A stretch of 64,000 bases of DNA from Arbacia lixula (Eukaryota > Echinodermata > Echinoidea > Arbacioida > Arbaciidae). Where the stretch lies: positions 3,373,304 through 3,437,303 of the forward strand of contig OZ022596.1 of the NCBI GenBank assembly GCA_963669155.1. Direction: 5' to 3'. This document shows positions 47,395 to 59,849 of this stretch, one piece after another. The notes below the pieces were generated by a model. It had not been told where the DNA came from. It searched no databases and saw only the letters and a program-made list of their open reading frames with translations. The translations under genes were made by a program, and so were the position numbers. The first letter of the stretch is position 1; each line of letters opens with the position of its first letter.

Positions 47395-47890
47395 AAGTCT
47401 GATATACTGGGCGAACACGTGTCCCGGGAAGAAAGCCGGGACAAATCAGAAAAAAAAAAAAAAAAAAAAAATCATGCGAAATTCGTGGCGATCTCGTTTG
47501 TACTGGTCTGTATCTCACAGTGAATGTTGAAAATTGCCAAGCCGTTCATGCGATCTTGTCCCATGCATGGTGTTTGATAGGTACGTTTTCGACCTTCTCA
47601 TTGTTGAAACCGATCTACAACAGCCCTCTCTTGCACTTCAAACTTTTTTTCAAATGGCTGTATACCCCGGCCTCCCCCCCTCCCCCCCCCCCCCCCCCCC
47701 TGCGTACGCGCCTGGTAGTGCTTACCCTAAAGTATGTGAGGACTAGATGAAAGCAAATACACATTTGCGTACCGTAACCTCAAATATCCTTCTGTTTGAT
47801 ACAATTTCTTTACCTAGCGGAAAATTCCGTCATATTTTGGGGGGACAAGCTGTATAGTGCTCCTCTTGTGCAACCGAGTGTATATTTACC
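47395..47890 (-). repeat. Partial third copy of the large repeat
   Basis: Matches about 49,910-50,720, in the same orientation as the right copy: CGTGTCCCGGGAAGAAAGCC, CTCACAGTGAATGTTG, CCAAGCCGTTCATGCGATC. A 22-A run replaces part of it. It directly abuts the full right copy. Confidence 0.8.
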
Positions 47891-50800
47891 GTAGCCATTA
47901 TAACCGCTGGTCTTCCGTGGGGCCAGTTATAAGTGTAATGTAACGTAGAATTCAAAATACTTAAACCTCAAAGAACTACATAACGGAGCGTGACATTCCA
48001 ACCTAATGATATAAAGCAACTTAAAAGAAAATAATCTAGAGTGACAAAAAGCAACAACACAACCGCAAAATGTCAAAGTATTGAATTAAAAATTAATACG
48101 TGGCAAGTTTATTTCAAAGATTATCATCATGGACATGTATTACATAAATAATGACAGTTCTGCCTTGAGGTGTGTGCTCAGTGCCGGCATCAGTTTTTTG
48201 TCAAGTGGGGTGCTTTGATGGGAAAAAAGACACAAAAATGCCAATAACAGGTCGCTTATCTAAAAGACCTATACCCACTCCATCCCCCCCCCCCCCCTTT
48301 CTCGGCGACGTCCCCTCTTCCCCGTAAAAAAAAAAAACAATCTGACTCGCCCCCTTCAAAAAAAGAAAAAGTGGTATGGAGGGGGGTGCGTTCGCACCCT
48401 CCGCACCCCCCTGGTGACGGCCATGGTGCTACATTAAAAAAAAGATCCTTGTTAGATGACGAATTTGACCTACACTATTGATGTGATGGATAACAAACGT
48501 TTTTAATAAATGTCTTGCACATATCCTTCCCCAGAAAAAAAAAGTAAAAAGGGTTAGTTGCTCTATATGTTGGGCAATGGACTGACCATTATAAAGTCCA
48601 AAACGTGTAAACAAGAAAAGGGGAACTGTCCTGTACCATTGATTGAATACAGGTATTTAATGAAGTTATGCTTATTTTCACTCTATGAATCATCTTGAAC
48701 AGGCATGTACGCAGGGTTTGGAAAGGGGAGGGGGGTTCGAGCTGATTTTTTTTTTAAAATCCTGCCCAGTCTCTAAATCGTGATGAGCGAAGAAGGGGGA
48801 GGGATTAAAAAAAAAGGGAAAAAAGAAAAACGGGGGTGGGGGGGGGGGGGTTAACCCCCCAACACCCCCTTGCAAGGGAAAAAAAAGGAAACGAAACGGA
48901 AAGGGGGGGGGGGGATGTACCCCCAACCCCTCCCCCTTGCATACGCGCCTGATCTTGAACATGTTGAACCTTGACCCCACAATACCCCTCCCCTGCCGGT
49001 AAAGACAAAGACAAAGTGTGCATCAGTATCAAGTCGTTACACAAAAATAATGATGGGACTTTACAGATGAATATTGCTTCTTTTTGACAAGAGAACACCA
49101 TTCGTAAAGTAAACCAACTCGACCATAAAAAAAAAGACATGATATTGCAATAAAATACTAAAGATGCATCAAAACATCTGTCTTTAACTACTGGAGCATA
49201 AATGAATGCTGTATGACAAACATGCTTTCAGATATTTCTATATAACAATCAAACTAAACACAAAAATCAAAGAAAGTTTCTTTTAATGTAATGGTGCAAC
49301 CCAGATATAACTAAAAATATCACTGATGGTGATTTTCACCCGCGTCTAATTCCTTTGGCCATTCTCCATAATGTGTGTGACCGAAAAAGATGACTTTTTT
49401 TAGTATTTAATCTTATTTTGAGATATGGAGGATGGTGCACTATTTATTTTTGCTCCATATTCAAAGAGTAAATCATTGGCTTCACTGAAATGGCATACAT
49501 GTCATCAAGACTGGCCATCACATCACAGATCAATGAGCATGGATTAAATTGCGTTATTTGTGTGACATATCATATTTCAGACAAGTAATGCAAAATCCAT
49601 GCCCATATTGATCTGTGAATGCGTGGTGACCAAAGTTGATGTTGCGTGGACCATTTTGAAGGTAATGATTCGCTCTTCGTGAATATTGAGCAAAACAAAA
49701 ATAAAAGGTCATGCTTCATACCTGAAAATTAGATTATGCACTAAAAAAATTAAACTTTTGGGCTCACGCATGTCACAGAGCCTCGACATGATTTCGTTTG
49801 TATTTTGGTAGCAAGAAACTCACCGCTAAAGTTAAATCAATCTTAGCGTTGTCTCAACCTCATTTTCTTTGGGTAAATTGATGACATTCTTTAATTGTTA
49901 AATTTACATTGTTTAAAGTCTGAAATACGTGGCAAACACGCGTCCCGGGATGGAAGCTGGGACAAACCCAGAAAAATAAATGGAACGATCACGAGAATTA
50001 GTCTCTGAAATGTTAAATAGTATGTTGTAGGTGCGGTAAGAACTTTTTTTGAGCGTGCCTCTGATTTCTAATAAATAGATGGTGTCACCATGGAAGGTTC
50101 ATGGTGTCACTCTGCATTTACCAGCCCATGCCTGTGCATGTATTTGTCAATGCAGACCACCTTATACTTGCCCACAAGTATGTCTCGTTTGATTTTGCAG
50201 TTTCTCTTCAGACCAGTAGACTCTACTGGTTTATGAAAAACCAGTAGAAATCAGCAGACGCTCTCTATTGGTTTTTACTGGTTTCTATGGGAATTTCGAC
50301 CTGGGAAATACGTGACGATCTCGTCTGTTCTGGTCTGTATCTCACAGTGAATGTTGAACATTGCCAAGCCGTTCATGCGATCTTGTCCCTTGATCCTGAC
50401 CTTTGTTGAAACCGATCTGTAATAGCCCTTTCTTTCACTTCAAACTTTTTTCAAAGAGCTATTTAACAACCCTCCCCTCCCCCCCCCCCCCCCCCCGCCC
50501 CCGCCCCCTTTGCGTACGTACGCGTCTGGTAGTGCTTACCTTAAAGTATGTGAGGGCTAGCTGAGACCAAATACATTCATATTTGCGGACCCATAACCTG
50601 CATGAAATATTATTCTGATTGAGCTAATTTCTTTAAAGTTAACGTTGCGGGAAATGCCGTTGTATTTTTGGGGACAAGCTGTATAGTGACCTTTTTGTGC
50701 AACCGGGTGTATTGACCGTATCCATGAGACGTTGTTAACACCCATACATGTAAACCAAGAGTTCAAATGATGAAGGTTGCAATAATTTTGGCAGACTGCT

Positions 50801-52390
50801 TTTATTTGTTCGAGAAGAGGCGGGGGGGGGGGGGGGGATGGTAGATCGTCTCCACTGAAAGATTTACCCTGCTCAGTCCCCAAAGCTATGAACACGATAG
50901 ACACTGACCTTGCCCTGCATGGGAAGTGATGGGTGCACACTAACAAATACAATCGGTTACACCAAATGCATTCGTAAAAAAAAACAACGTCCCAAATGAT
51001 AATGCACTGGATTTCAATAAATAATTCTATAGAAAACGTTACAATAGTAGCCTTCGCGGTCGATTGTGGTCCAGGGAGCACTAGGAATCAAGTATGAGTA
51101 TTTCTGACGCCAAGTTCCATCTGGAATCATACAGACAGATGCCATTCACATGACTTAGCACCGTATAAAGCGCGGTGTACGGCAAATGCCACAAGGACCT
51201 GACATTCAGAGTTGTTCTCTTAGTTTTTTTTAGTTTAGTTTGGACAAGAAAACTGGTGGTTGGGTTAAAGAAGGATTAAGAGAATGTCAAACCGACGGGA
51301 GCTGGCAGAGGAGTGGGTAAGTAATTCTCAGTTACATATTCTTGTGTTTGTGTTGTGTGTCAGGATCGACTATTTATAATAGAACATGTATTGCTGAATT
51401 CTTTGGCTAAGGAGGACTCGCAGACTCAAAGTGTACGAAAGGTTGCGTTACATTTGATGTGCTACTTAATTAGCTCTTACACTCGATGATATCTCTGCCT
51501 GAGGTATATTTATACCTCTGATGAATAGATGATCTCGAATAACTCTGATTAATGTTTAATAGGTAACTGATGAATAACAGATCGCTGAATATTGGTTCTC
51601 TCAAAATATTAAAGTAAACAATCATAGTGAAACTCCAGTTTCTTGGATATATAATAACTAATATACATATTCCACACCAGCTGGGCTTAAAATACGTCAC
51701 AATTCCTGAATTCACGTAATTGTCATTTATATAGACTAGCCATATAACAACTTAATGGTCAGCTATAAACTTCATAGTCCAGATACTGGCCGTATTTTAT
51801 CGTCCGCCTCTTCTCCCACACACATTACGCCACTGATTCACATAGTACGCACACCGGCCGCGCCAGACCGCTGATTGCGCGACTCCATGAATCTGTCCGT
51901 ATGGCAAGCCGTTTTAACATTTATTCCTATTTCTCGATATCAAGAATTGCCATTACTTGACTACACAAAACCATTTCTTGATATCAACAATTCGAATTCT
52001 TAAAATATCAAGATGTCGAATTCTTAATATTACGAATTCGATTTCTTGATATCAAGAATTGATTTCTTGATATCAAGAATTCGAATTCTTGATATCAAGA
52101 AAATTATGGTTTTGTGTAGTTAAGCAATGGCAATTCTTGATATCAAGAAATCGAATTCTTGATATCAAAAAATCAATTTCCTGATATCAAGAAGTCGAAT
52201 TCTTGATATCAAGACTATACACTTCAGAGTAATTGGTCTTTTAGATAAAAAAAAAAAATCTTCTTTTCTTTCATCTGAAACAGGTATTTCTTCAAGGTAC
52301 AAAGAAAAATAATTTATTCACTTTCGCTCTGATGAAATAACATTTTTATTTTAAACATATCGATCTTACTCTGAATGTACAATGTAAGCA
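47890..52390 (-). repeat. ~4.4-kb repeat, right (inverted) copy
   Basis: Collinear on the minus strand with 3,420-7,690, but carrying an extra foldback-type insertion at about 51,785-52,205. In both places the repeat follows the 3' end of the same L1/Tx1-like LINE. The short ORFs inside (for example 51,081-50,557) match nothing I know and span low-complexity tracts. Confidence 0.85.
51785..52205. mobile_element. Insertion rich in TTCTTGATATCAAGAA palindromes
   Basis: GGCAAGCCGTTTTAACATTT (51,903) is followed by several TTCTTGATATCAAGAA palindromes to 52,205. It interrupts the large repeat. The flanks read GAAGTGTATAG and GAAGTTTATAG on the minus strand, a likely ~11-bp target duplication. 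A compact relative lies at 63,484-63,625. Confidence 0.7.
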
Positions 52391-52664
52391 TTTCTGGTCA
52401 CTGCAGATAAAACACTTTCATAGATTCCTTCTTTCTTCAGTGCTTCGTTGATTTCGACACGAATCTTGATTTCATCAAAAAATATAAACTATAATTTAGC
52501 AAATTTGTGATCTACACCAGACTTGTTTTGTTGAAATAATCCTCTTGTATAGCTCCAAAAAGCAATAATCAAAACCTCATCAGTGTTTTTAACAAAGAAC
52601 AAATATCTATCTTCAAACCACTCGATAAACATTTCTTGTCAATTTTCCCAATTTCCTAAAACAA

Positions 52665-52695
<31 letters not shown>

Positions 52696-54692
52696 TCTGC
52701 AAACTCCACAGTTTATAGGAGCATACAGTTGTTCATATAAACATAATTCATATTCTCGGTTTCATGAATTTCTACATAAATAATTTCCTGTTGACTGGAA
52801 TGTATTGGAGTATTGACTGGAGTATTTTGGAGTATCTTTTGAAAACATCTTTCCATATAACGTTGTTGTTTAATTGTTAGTCCAATATTTGGGTGTTACT
52901 GTTAGAATATTTTCTTTAGACAAGATGGAATAGAACATGTACACACATTGAATTAATCTTTCTTTTTTATGAATAGTTGTGGTTGGGATTTTCAAAACAG
53001 TTTCTTGTTGAACCATTTTCACTTTATCTACTTTTGAATTCCATAAAGAAATAAAAACTATACATGCTATTTCCAGTCTTTTCATAATCATATCTGGTAC
53101 AGAGCATAATATAAGTGTAAGATTTATTCCTCTCCAATTATCTACTACTCGTTTAATCTTTTCTATCTTTGTTCCCCACATCAATTTTACTGCTAAATCA
53201 AAATTTGTGTCCATGTATGTTCTTAAATATATGATACCATTTCTGCACATAGCAAAACAAAAGGACACAAATCTCATTGTCTGTGTATTGGTCGTAACCA
53301 TTTCAAAATTGTATTTTCTTTATTCATCACAGGACCGGCAACTCGACCGAATATATCGAATTCTTCTAAAATATACTTCATGTATGATTCTGTTCTAAAT
53401 ATTACAGAAGTATCGTATGTGTACTGATGTACTTTTATTTATTTTGAAATATCATTGTCTTCATAGTGGATTACTTCAATGCGACCATTTCCCCTTATTT
53501 TCTCTGCCATGATTCACACTGCTAAAATATACCACATTACTGGTAGAGGGCAACCCTGTCGGACTCCTCTTCTTAACATGAAACTTCTTGTTTTAAAACC
53601 ATTAACCAATAATGCACTTTGCACATTGTCATACCTCAGTCGTTGCCAACTGTGACAGTCTTTACCAAAAATGAAATAAACCAGATAGTCTTAAATCTAA
53701 TTCAATTCTATTGTGCCGAAGGCTTATTGAAAATCAATCATCACTAACGCATCTTTTTACTTTTTTAATGCATAAATTCCATAACATTTTTACTAAGTCT
53801 TATGTGAAAAGCACTTATTCTATGCTTTATATGACCAACTTGATTTCCATTTATGATATATCACTTCATGAAGCCTGCTTGCCATGGCAGCGGCCATAAT
53901 CTCATAATCATAATTAAACATAGTTATTGGCCTCCAGTTCATTCAATCCTCAATATCTCCTTTTTTTGGAAACAAGCATAAAGAATTCCCTGCCTTCTTG
54001 TATCAGACATGCGTTCATTATTATAAAAAGAAGTTGATTCATCCAGAAGAATAACCTCTATATCATTCCAAAATGGGTAATCTATCTCTACCAGGTGATT
54101 TATTTCATAGCATCTTACATGCAGCGTTTTTACATTCTGCTTTGGTTAGAAACCATTCACAACACATTTTTCTTCCTAGATTGAGATGTCAATACGAGTA
54201 CATTCGAAATAACTGTTGACATGCTCTTTTATCTATCTTTTTTCTATCATAAAATGATGCAAACCTATTCAGAATATCACTTTGTTTTTAATAAACTTTT
54301 TTACCCTTTTCTTAATCTTAGCTTAATTTTCCTCTCTGCATTTCTCTTCTGTAGACTCAAGAAATACTTAGTATTTCTTTCACATTCATCTATCCACTTA
54401 ACTCTTGATCCAAAGCTTGCCTATTTGCACTCTGTTCTGAACATTTTGTTCTGATTGACATTTTACTCTGATGTAATATTTCTTCTTTTCATAATCAATT
54501 TCTGCATGATCATCGAATTCATTACTAAGATTGGTTAATTTCTGTTCTGATAATGTTCTAATAATGGGGGTGGGGTAGGGGTGTGCACAGTCCATTTCGA
54601 AGTGATCGCTTGCTTTGCAGCGTCTGCAAATGCCTTGCGAAGTCCGTTGCGAGCAGTGGTGGCCGATCGGCAAGCAATTTGAGCATGTCAAT
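52250..54692 (-). mobile_element. L1/Tx1-like LINE, 3' portion (ORF1 zinc knuckle, RT and tail)
   Basis: On the minus strand: CCHC-type knuckle TCSNCLPIGHHCSQ..CRRCKASDHFEMDC (54,691-54,398); RT motif RRGVRQGCPLPVMWYILA near 53,560; an open stretch at 53,301-52,870 with VVDNWRGINLTLIL; and a 3' end at about 52,250 with the AATAAATACCTG-like tail. The spacing between knuckle and RT is too short for a full ORF2, so there is an internal loss. Its ORF1 upstream part lies beyond the 8.7-kb insertion, at 63,382-64,000. Confidence 0.8.
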
Positions 54693-55405
54693 CACAGTGT
54701 TGCCACAGTGTGTTCACATAGTTAACTATGTGTAAACTGTGTGTTAACTATGTGTTCACAGTGTTGTCACAGTGTGGCATTTCAGACCACATAGTTTACC
54801 ACATAATTACCCACATAGTTGGCATACCGAACACAGAGTGGCACACATATACCACAGTGTGGTATGTATTGAACTATGTGTAAACTGTGTGTTCATAGTG
54901 TTATCACAGTGTGGCATTTCAGACCACATAGTTTACCACATAATTACCCACATAGTCGGCATACCGAACACAGAGTGGCACACATATACCACAGTGTGGT
55001 ATGTATTGAACTATGTGTAAACTGTGTGTTCATAGTGTTGCCACAGTGTGGTATTTCAGTTTATGTGGTTTACCACATTCCCACATAGTTGGTATACCAA
55101 ACACAGTGTGGTATATTTTGAACTATGTGTATACCCTGTGTTCATAGTGTTGTCACATTGTGAGATTTCACATCATTCATTTACCACATCATCCCACAGA
55201 CTCTGCATACTGAACACACGGTGATTCATGCTCACCACAGTGTGGTATACGCTGAACTATGTGTATACCCTGTGTTCATAGTGTTGTCACACTGTGAGAT
55301 TTCACATCATTCATCTACCACATCATCCCACAGACTCCGCATACTGAACACAGTGATTCACGCTCACCACAGTGTGGTATATGCTGAACTATGTGTAAAC
55401 CCTGT
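54693..55405 (+). repeat. Left CACAGTGTGG-rich tandem array
   Basis: Tandem units start near 54,774, 54,911, 55,048, 55,161 and 55,293. Each holds CACAGTGTGG, TTTACCACAT, CACATAGTTGGCATACC and GAACTATGTGTAAACTGTG in order. The short ORFs here are by-products of the repeat. Confidence 0.85.
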
Positions 55406-55406
55406 G

Positions 55407-55690
55407 GCCGGTATTCTGAAGTCGGGTTTAAGCAAAGTTAAACCCGACTTCGGGTCTAAAATCCCGCCTAACTTTAAACCCGAAGTCGGGTTTAACGATT
55501 TGGTATTCTGAAGTCGGGTTTAAGCAAAGTTAGACCCGAAGTCGGGTCTAAGTCGAGTCTAACTTTAGACTCGAAGTCCGTTTTAACGATTTGGTATTCT
55601 GAAGTTGAGTTTAAGCAAAGTTAAACCCGAAGTCGGGTCTAAAGTCCCGCCTAACTTCAAGAAAAGTTAAACCCGAGCGAGGGGTAGTTT
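55407..55690 (+). repeat. Three ~91-bp palindrome-rich repeats upstream of the Harbinger gene
   Basis: GGTATTCTGAAGTCGGGTTT begins copies at 55,410, 55,502 and 55,592. Within each, AAGTCGGGTTTAA and TTAAACCCGACTT alternate as inverted motifs. They end 15-20 bp before the ATG at 55,705. They are plausible Harbinger terminal or transposase-binding repeats. I did not find the inverse at the 3' side. Confidence 0.7.
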
Positions 55691-55704
55691 AAGTCCGGAC
55701 TAAA

Positions 55705-58700
55705 ATGGCGGAGTTGCTCGACATTTTCGAGAGGGCAGCACGCTATGAGGAGTTAATAGAGCGATACCAGGGACTGGGAAGACCGGAGAGACCACTCCTA
55801 GACAGGAAAAATCCTTTTCTCATCTACGACGAATTTGAGTTTAGGTACAGATTCCGATTTACGAAGCAAACGACGATTGGGCTGATCGATTTATTAACCC
55901 CTTCGCTCTTGCGACATTCTTCTCGCGCGGATGTACTTCCAGTGCATTTGCAAGTATTGACTGCACTGCGGTTTTACGCTGTAGGTGAGTACAACTCAAT
56001 CATTGAGTAACCTATTTAAATCTTTATTTTCAGTGTATTTTTGTGGAAGTAGTAAACTGTATATTTTATTTCACATTTTACAAGATACCTTACATGAGAG
56101 AGCCCGCTTTGAATTGATCTGCGCATATCTATATCATATTCGCTTCTACGCACGAGCGGGAAAGTAACTTTCCCTTTATTTGTCATAGCTTCACGGAACT
56201 ATTTTCCGATTTTGTTTGACATCGCAAATTTTTTGCAGTGTGGAAATTGGAAACTGGAACTTTCTGCGTTTGCTGAGCATTTGATGCCAGCAGAATTACT
56301 ATTTTGAAGGAATTACGCCGATGGAAATATCGGACTCTGAGAAGTAGCAGGGGGCTGGCGTGAATGCGCCGAGTAGCCCTCAGCTGCAGTGCGGTGTCGA
56401 GTCCGGCTAAGCCCGGGGCGCCCGGGGGGAAACCGACCGCCGCGAAGGGGTCTAATCGCCTGACGGCGAAGTCACATAACAAAATGTCGGTGCCGAAAGC
56501 GAAGGGACCTAAGACAAGTGTTCAACGGCCAAACAGAATTCCAAAACAGTTATCAAAGGACATTCAACCAGAGACAGTTACTTTGTCACATGTGAACTAT
56601 ATCAGGATGTGACCATCACTGAAGAGTGAATGACACCTACACCTGTGCACCTGGAATAGCATGGGCTGTTGCAAGAAAATGGCAAGTTGTTCAAAACAAA
56701 CACATGTCAAACTTCCATTGTTTATTACATGTACTATGTAGGCCTATCGCAAATATAAATGTGACTACTGATCTTCGAAATCTCATGTAAGGTGTCTTGT
56801 AAAATGTGAAATAAAATAGAAAGATTAAACGAGAACTTACCTGTTTGAAGTTTGATCTTTATTTTATGAATAATTTACAAGGGAGCTTACATGCCCACCG
56901 CTCCCTCCCAAATAAAACAAGCTTCAGGTTAAGTTCTTTGTTAAGTTCTTGACTTTGTGGTTGAAGTCGCATTTCCAGCTTCGAAGCATGATACGTGTGC
57001 GCAGAGCGGGCTCTCTCATGTAATTTGTAAGCTCCCTTGTAAATTATTCATAAAATAAAGATCAAACTTCAAACAGGTAAGTTCTCGTTTAATCTTTCTA
57101 TTATTGCGGTTTTTAAAGTACGATATGTACTGACGTTCTGCAGTATAGCTATTCAAGATGATTAATTTGAGCTTGATATTTCTGGTATTAAGGGTTGTCG
57201 TCTCCTACCTGTAATTGGCGCTCGGTCGCCAGCTCCAGGTGTTTACAGTGATCCCATACAATGTTATTTGTGTAGGTCTATGTATTTTTTGTTAAAGATT
57301 TTTTTTTTTGTTACAAGATTTGTTTATTTCGATTAGAGCCAGACCAGGTAACATAAGCTATTATAAATGCATTACGTGTGCGGGAACTGGAATGCCAGTT
57401 TTTCGTCCATTGAAAGTGACCTAGAAATCACTTTTTTTTGGATGAATTTAATTGCAATAATGCTTACATAAAAATATATCATTTTACAAAGCTGGTAAAC
57501 TGTAAATCCATCATCATTTCTCTGTCACATTGCAATCCAAACATCAGTGCATGACGAGTTCAAGGCTGTTTGGTTTGCTATGTGACAACATAGACATTCT
57601 TAGATGGTTGCTGTTGGTATGAGTCTAGAAAATAACTAATGATAGTTCGTAGCCCTGTCAAAAGCGACAGCAGTTTGCTGGTGTTACAAAATACATGCAC
57701 TAAGATAAGATGCAGAGTGCAAACTATACTTGACTGGGGCATTTTGTAGAAAACATAATCATAACTGGGATGGGCTAGATATATATCACATGAATGTTTG
57801 ATTTGATGAAATATGTTTGAAAGAGGCAATCTTAAAATAAATAGGAAATCAAAAGTAAGCTCTATATGTAGCTCTCTCTCTCTCTCTCTTTCTACAGTCC
57901 AGACTTGGCTCCTGCCTTCCCGTGTATATAACTCTTGTTATTATATTTTATTCTTTTGTGATAATAATTTTCTTAAAAATTTCTTTTTTGGCAGGATCCT
58001 TTCAGATTCTACATGGTGATGAGGCATGTATGTCTCAACCCTCCTTGTCCCGCATCACTTTGGACGTATCGACTGCACTAGCAACTCTACGTGCCAGATA
58101 CATCTCCTTTCCAACCACGCTGCAGCAGGTGCAAGAGACGCAGCTTGCCTTCTTCGAATATTCAGGGTTTCCTGGCGTGATAGGTGCCATAGACTGCACA
58201 CATGTACCTATTCGCAGTCCTGGTGGAGAGCAGGCTCAGAGGTTCATCAACCGGAAGGGACAGTTTTCCATTAATGTCCAGGTATGAAAACTATGAAATT
58301 ATGAAAACCCTGCATCGATCATCATTTAGCAACATACCACAGTGATATTGTATGAAGAAACTGAAATGTTGTTTTAATTTCCATTCCATTCCCCCCCCCC
58401 CCCCCCTTCTCTATCATAGCATATATTGCCTACAATAACATATTGTAGTTTGTAGCATAACTTAACTTCAGTATATCATTTATAAAAGGTGTTGTAATAG
58501 TCGTGTTGATAATGAAATTACCAATTTGTTTGATTTTTTCTTGTGCCAAAACAGGCCGTTTGTGACGCCAATGGACGGCTCACTAACATTGTGGCCCGCT
58601 GGCCAGGTGGCTGTCATGACTCCAGGATTTTCAGGGAATCGAGCCTCAAGCAACAGCTAGAAGTGGGGCGAGAAGCCAAGTGGCTGTTGGGGGATAGTGG

Positions 58701-59800
58701 GTAAGTTTAAAGGATGTGTACCAAAAGGAAGAACATGATATTTGTGAAAAAATGTATTTCTTATGCTAAAAACGTATCAATCGAACCTTAAAGAAGGAGC
58801 TGCATGCCTGAAATGATTACTTTTTATCCATTACATAGGTGAATTATAAGGGGGCAATTAACAAATACAAGCATAATTTTGCATAATCAATTAATACTAA
58901 ATCAATTATGTTACAAGTAACATATGTGCCAAATTTTGTGGATGTTGCATGCTTCATTGCTGAGTTCCCTAGAAAGGATACATCAAAGGCCATCTAGGGG
59001 TCATAAGGTCATATTGCATATGTTATTGATTACGAAATAAGGCGACTCATCGTTCGTGAACCACCTTATTTAAAATGGTGATTCAAAATGCCTTATGAAG
59101 CTAATAAATCTAGAAATATTTATCAATCAAAATTAATTTATGCCTTTTCCTCCTTCTCTCTCCTCCCCAATCTCCCCCGACCACCCACCTCCACCTCTTG
59201 CCCCTCTCTCCATCACTCTCATTTGAAGCTTACATTATTATTCATATGCTTTTTTTGCATAGTGAATGTTTATCTTTTCATATCATCTAATGGATTTTTT
59301 TTTACATATAGGCCCATTTGTAAACTGTTATGAGCCAGGAGCTGCAATCAAATTATAGCCATGAATAATACACTATTTTCACCTAAAACTTTTAATCAGG
59401 TATGGCTTTCTCAACATTTTCTTCCTTTCTTCATTTATATCTTCCATCTAGGTATGCTTGTCAGCCATACCTCATGACCCCTCTCCTTCAACCTGCGAAT
59501 GCTGCAGAGGTGCGCTACAATCGTGCACACCGTCGGGGGCGTTGTATTATCGAGCGGACCTTTGGAATGATCAAACGCCGCTTTCCGTGCCTTCGGGGTA
59601 TGCGGCTAAAGCTGCAAACCACACTGACCACGATTGTAGCAGTGGCTGTCTTGTGGAATATCTCTATTGCAAGGGGGGAGCCTGAGATTGATGGCCACCA
59701 CGTTGATGAGGCTCCAGAAGATGACGTACCACCACTTGGTGGCAACAACTTAGTAGGATTAATGCGGAGAGAGAACCTGATCAGGGATCATTTTGCATGA
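55705..59800 (+). CDS. PIF/Harbinger (HARBI1-like) DDE transposase, four exons, apparently intact
   Basis: Exons 55705-55984, 57995-58281, 58555-58700 and 59452-59800 join in phase (GTAG/GTGAG, CAG/GTATG and GG/GTAAGT donors) to give 353 aa, the usual HARBI1 size. The N-terminal helical region (MAELLDIFERAARYEEL) precedes LTALRFYAVGSFQ, a Harbinger signature. Catalytic residues by my count are D160 in GAIDCTHVPI, D211 in GGCHDSRIF and E272 in RCIIERTFGMIKRRF. The end, RRENLIRDHFA, resembles the HARBI1 C-terminus. Harbinger transposases cut and paste DNA with a separate Myb/SANT-like partner; I do not see that partner here. Three ~91-bp repeats rich in AAGTCGGGTTTAA palindromes lie just upstream and look like transposase-binding or terminal repeats. 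The gene sits inside a larger CACAGTG-flanked insertion. It could be an active element or a domesticated gene; the repeat context favours a transposon. Confidence 0.88.
56360..56620 (+). other. GC-rich island in Harbinger intron 1
   Basis: CpG-dense block (GCGCCGAGTAGCCC, CCCGGGGCGCCCGG, GACCGCCGCGAAGG) carrying an open frame at 56,364-56,612 (82 aa, basic, KMSVPKAKGPKTSVQRPNR). Its composition is unlike the AT-rich neighbours. It could be the promoter or 5' end of another inserted element. No family recognised. Confidence 0.4.
56830..57105. repeat. Inverted repeat with ~72-bp arms carrying CAG/GTAAGT
   Basis: AAAGATTAAACGAGAACTTA (56,830-56,900) is mirrored by TAAGTTCTCGTTTAATCTTT (about 57,025-57,100). 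The right arm presents a strong donor AAACAGGTAAGT. A second inverted pair joins 56,065-56,105 (TTTTACAAGATACCTTACAT) and 56,780-56,816. Probably foldback elements inside Harbinger intron 1. Confidence 0.75.
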
Positions 59801-59849
59801 GCTGAGCCTGAGTAGCAAACTTCATAGTACTATGGTTGCACCAGGGATG

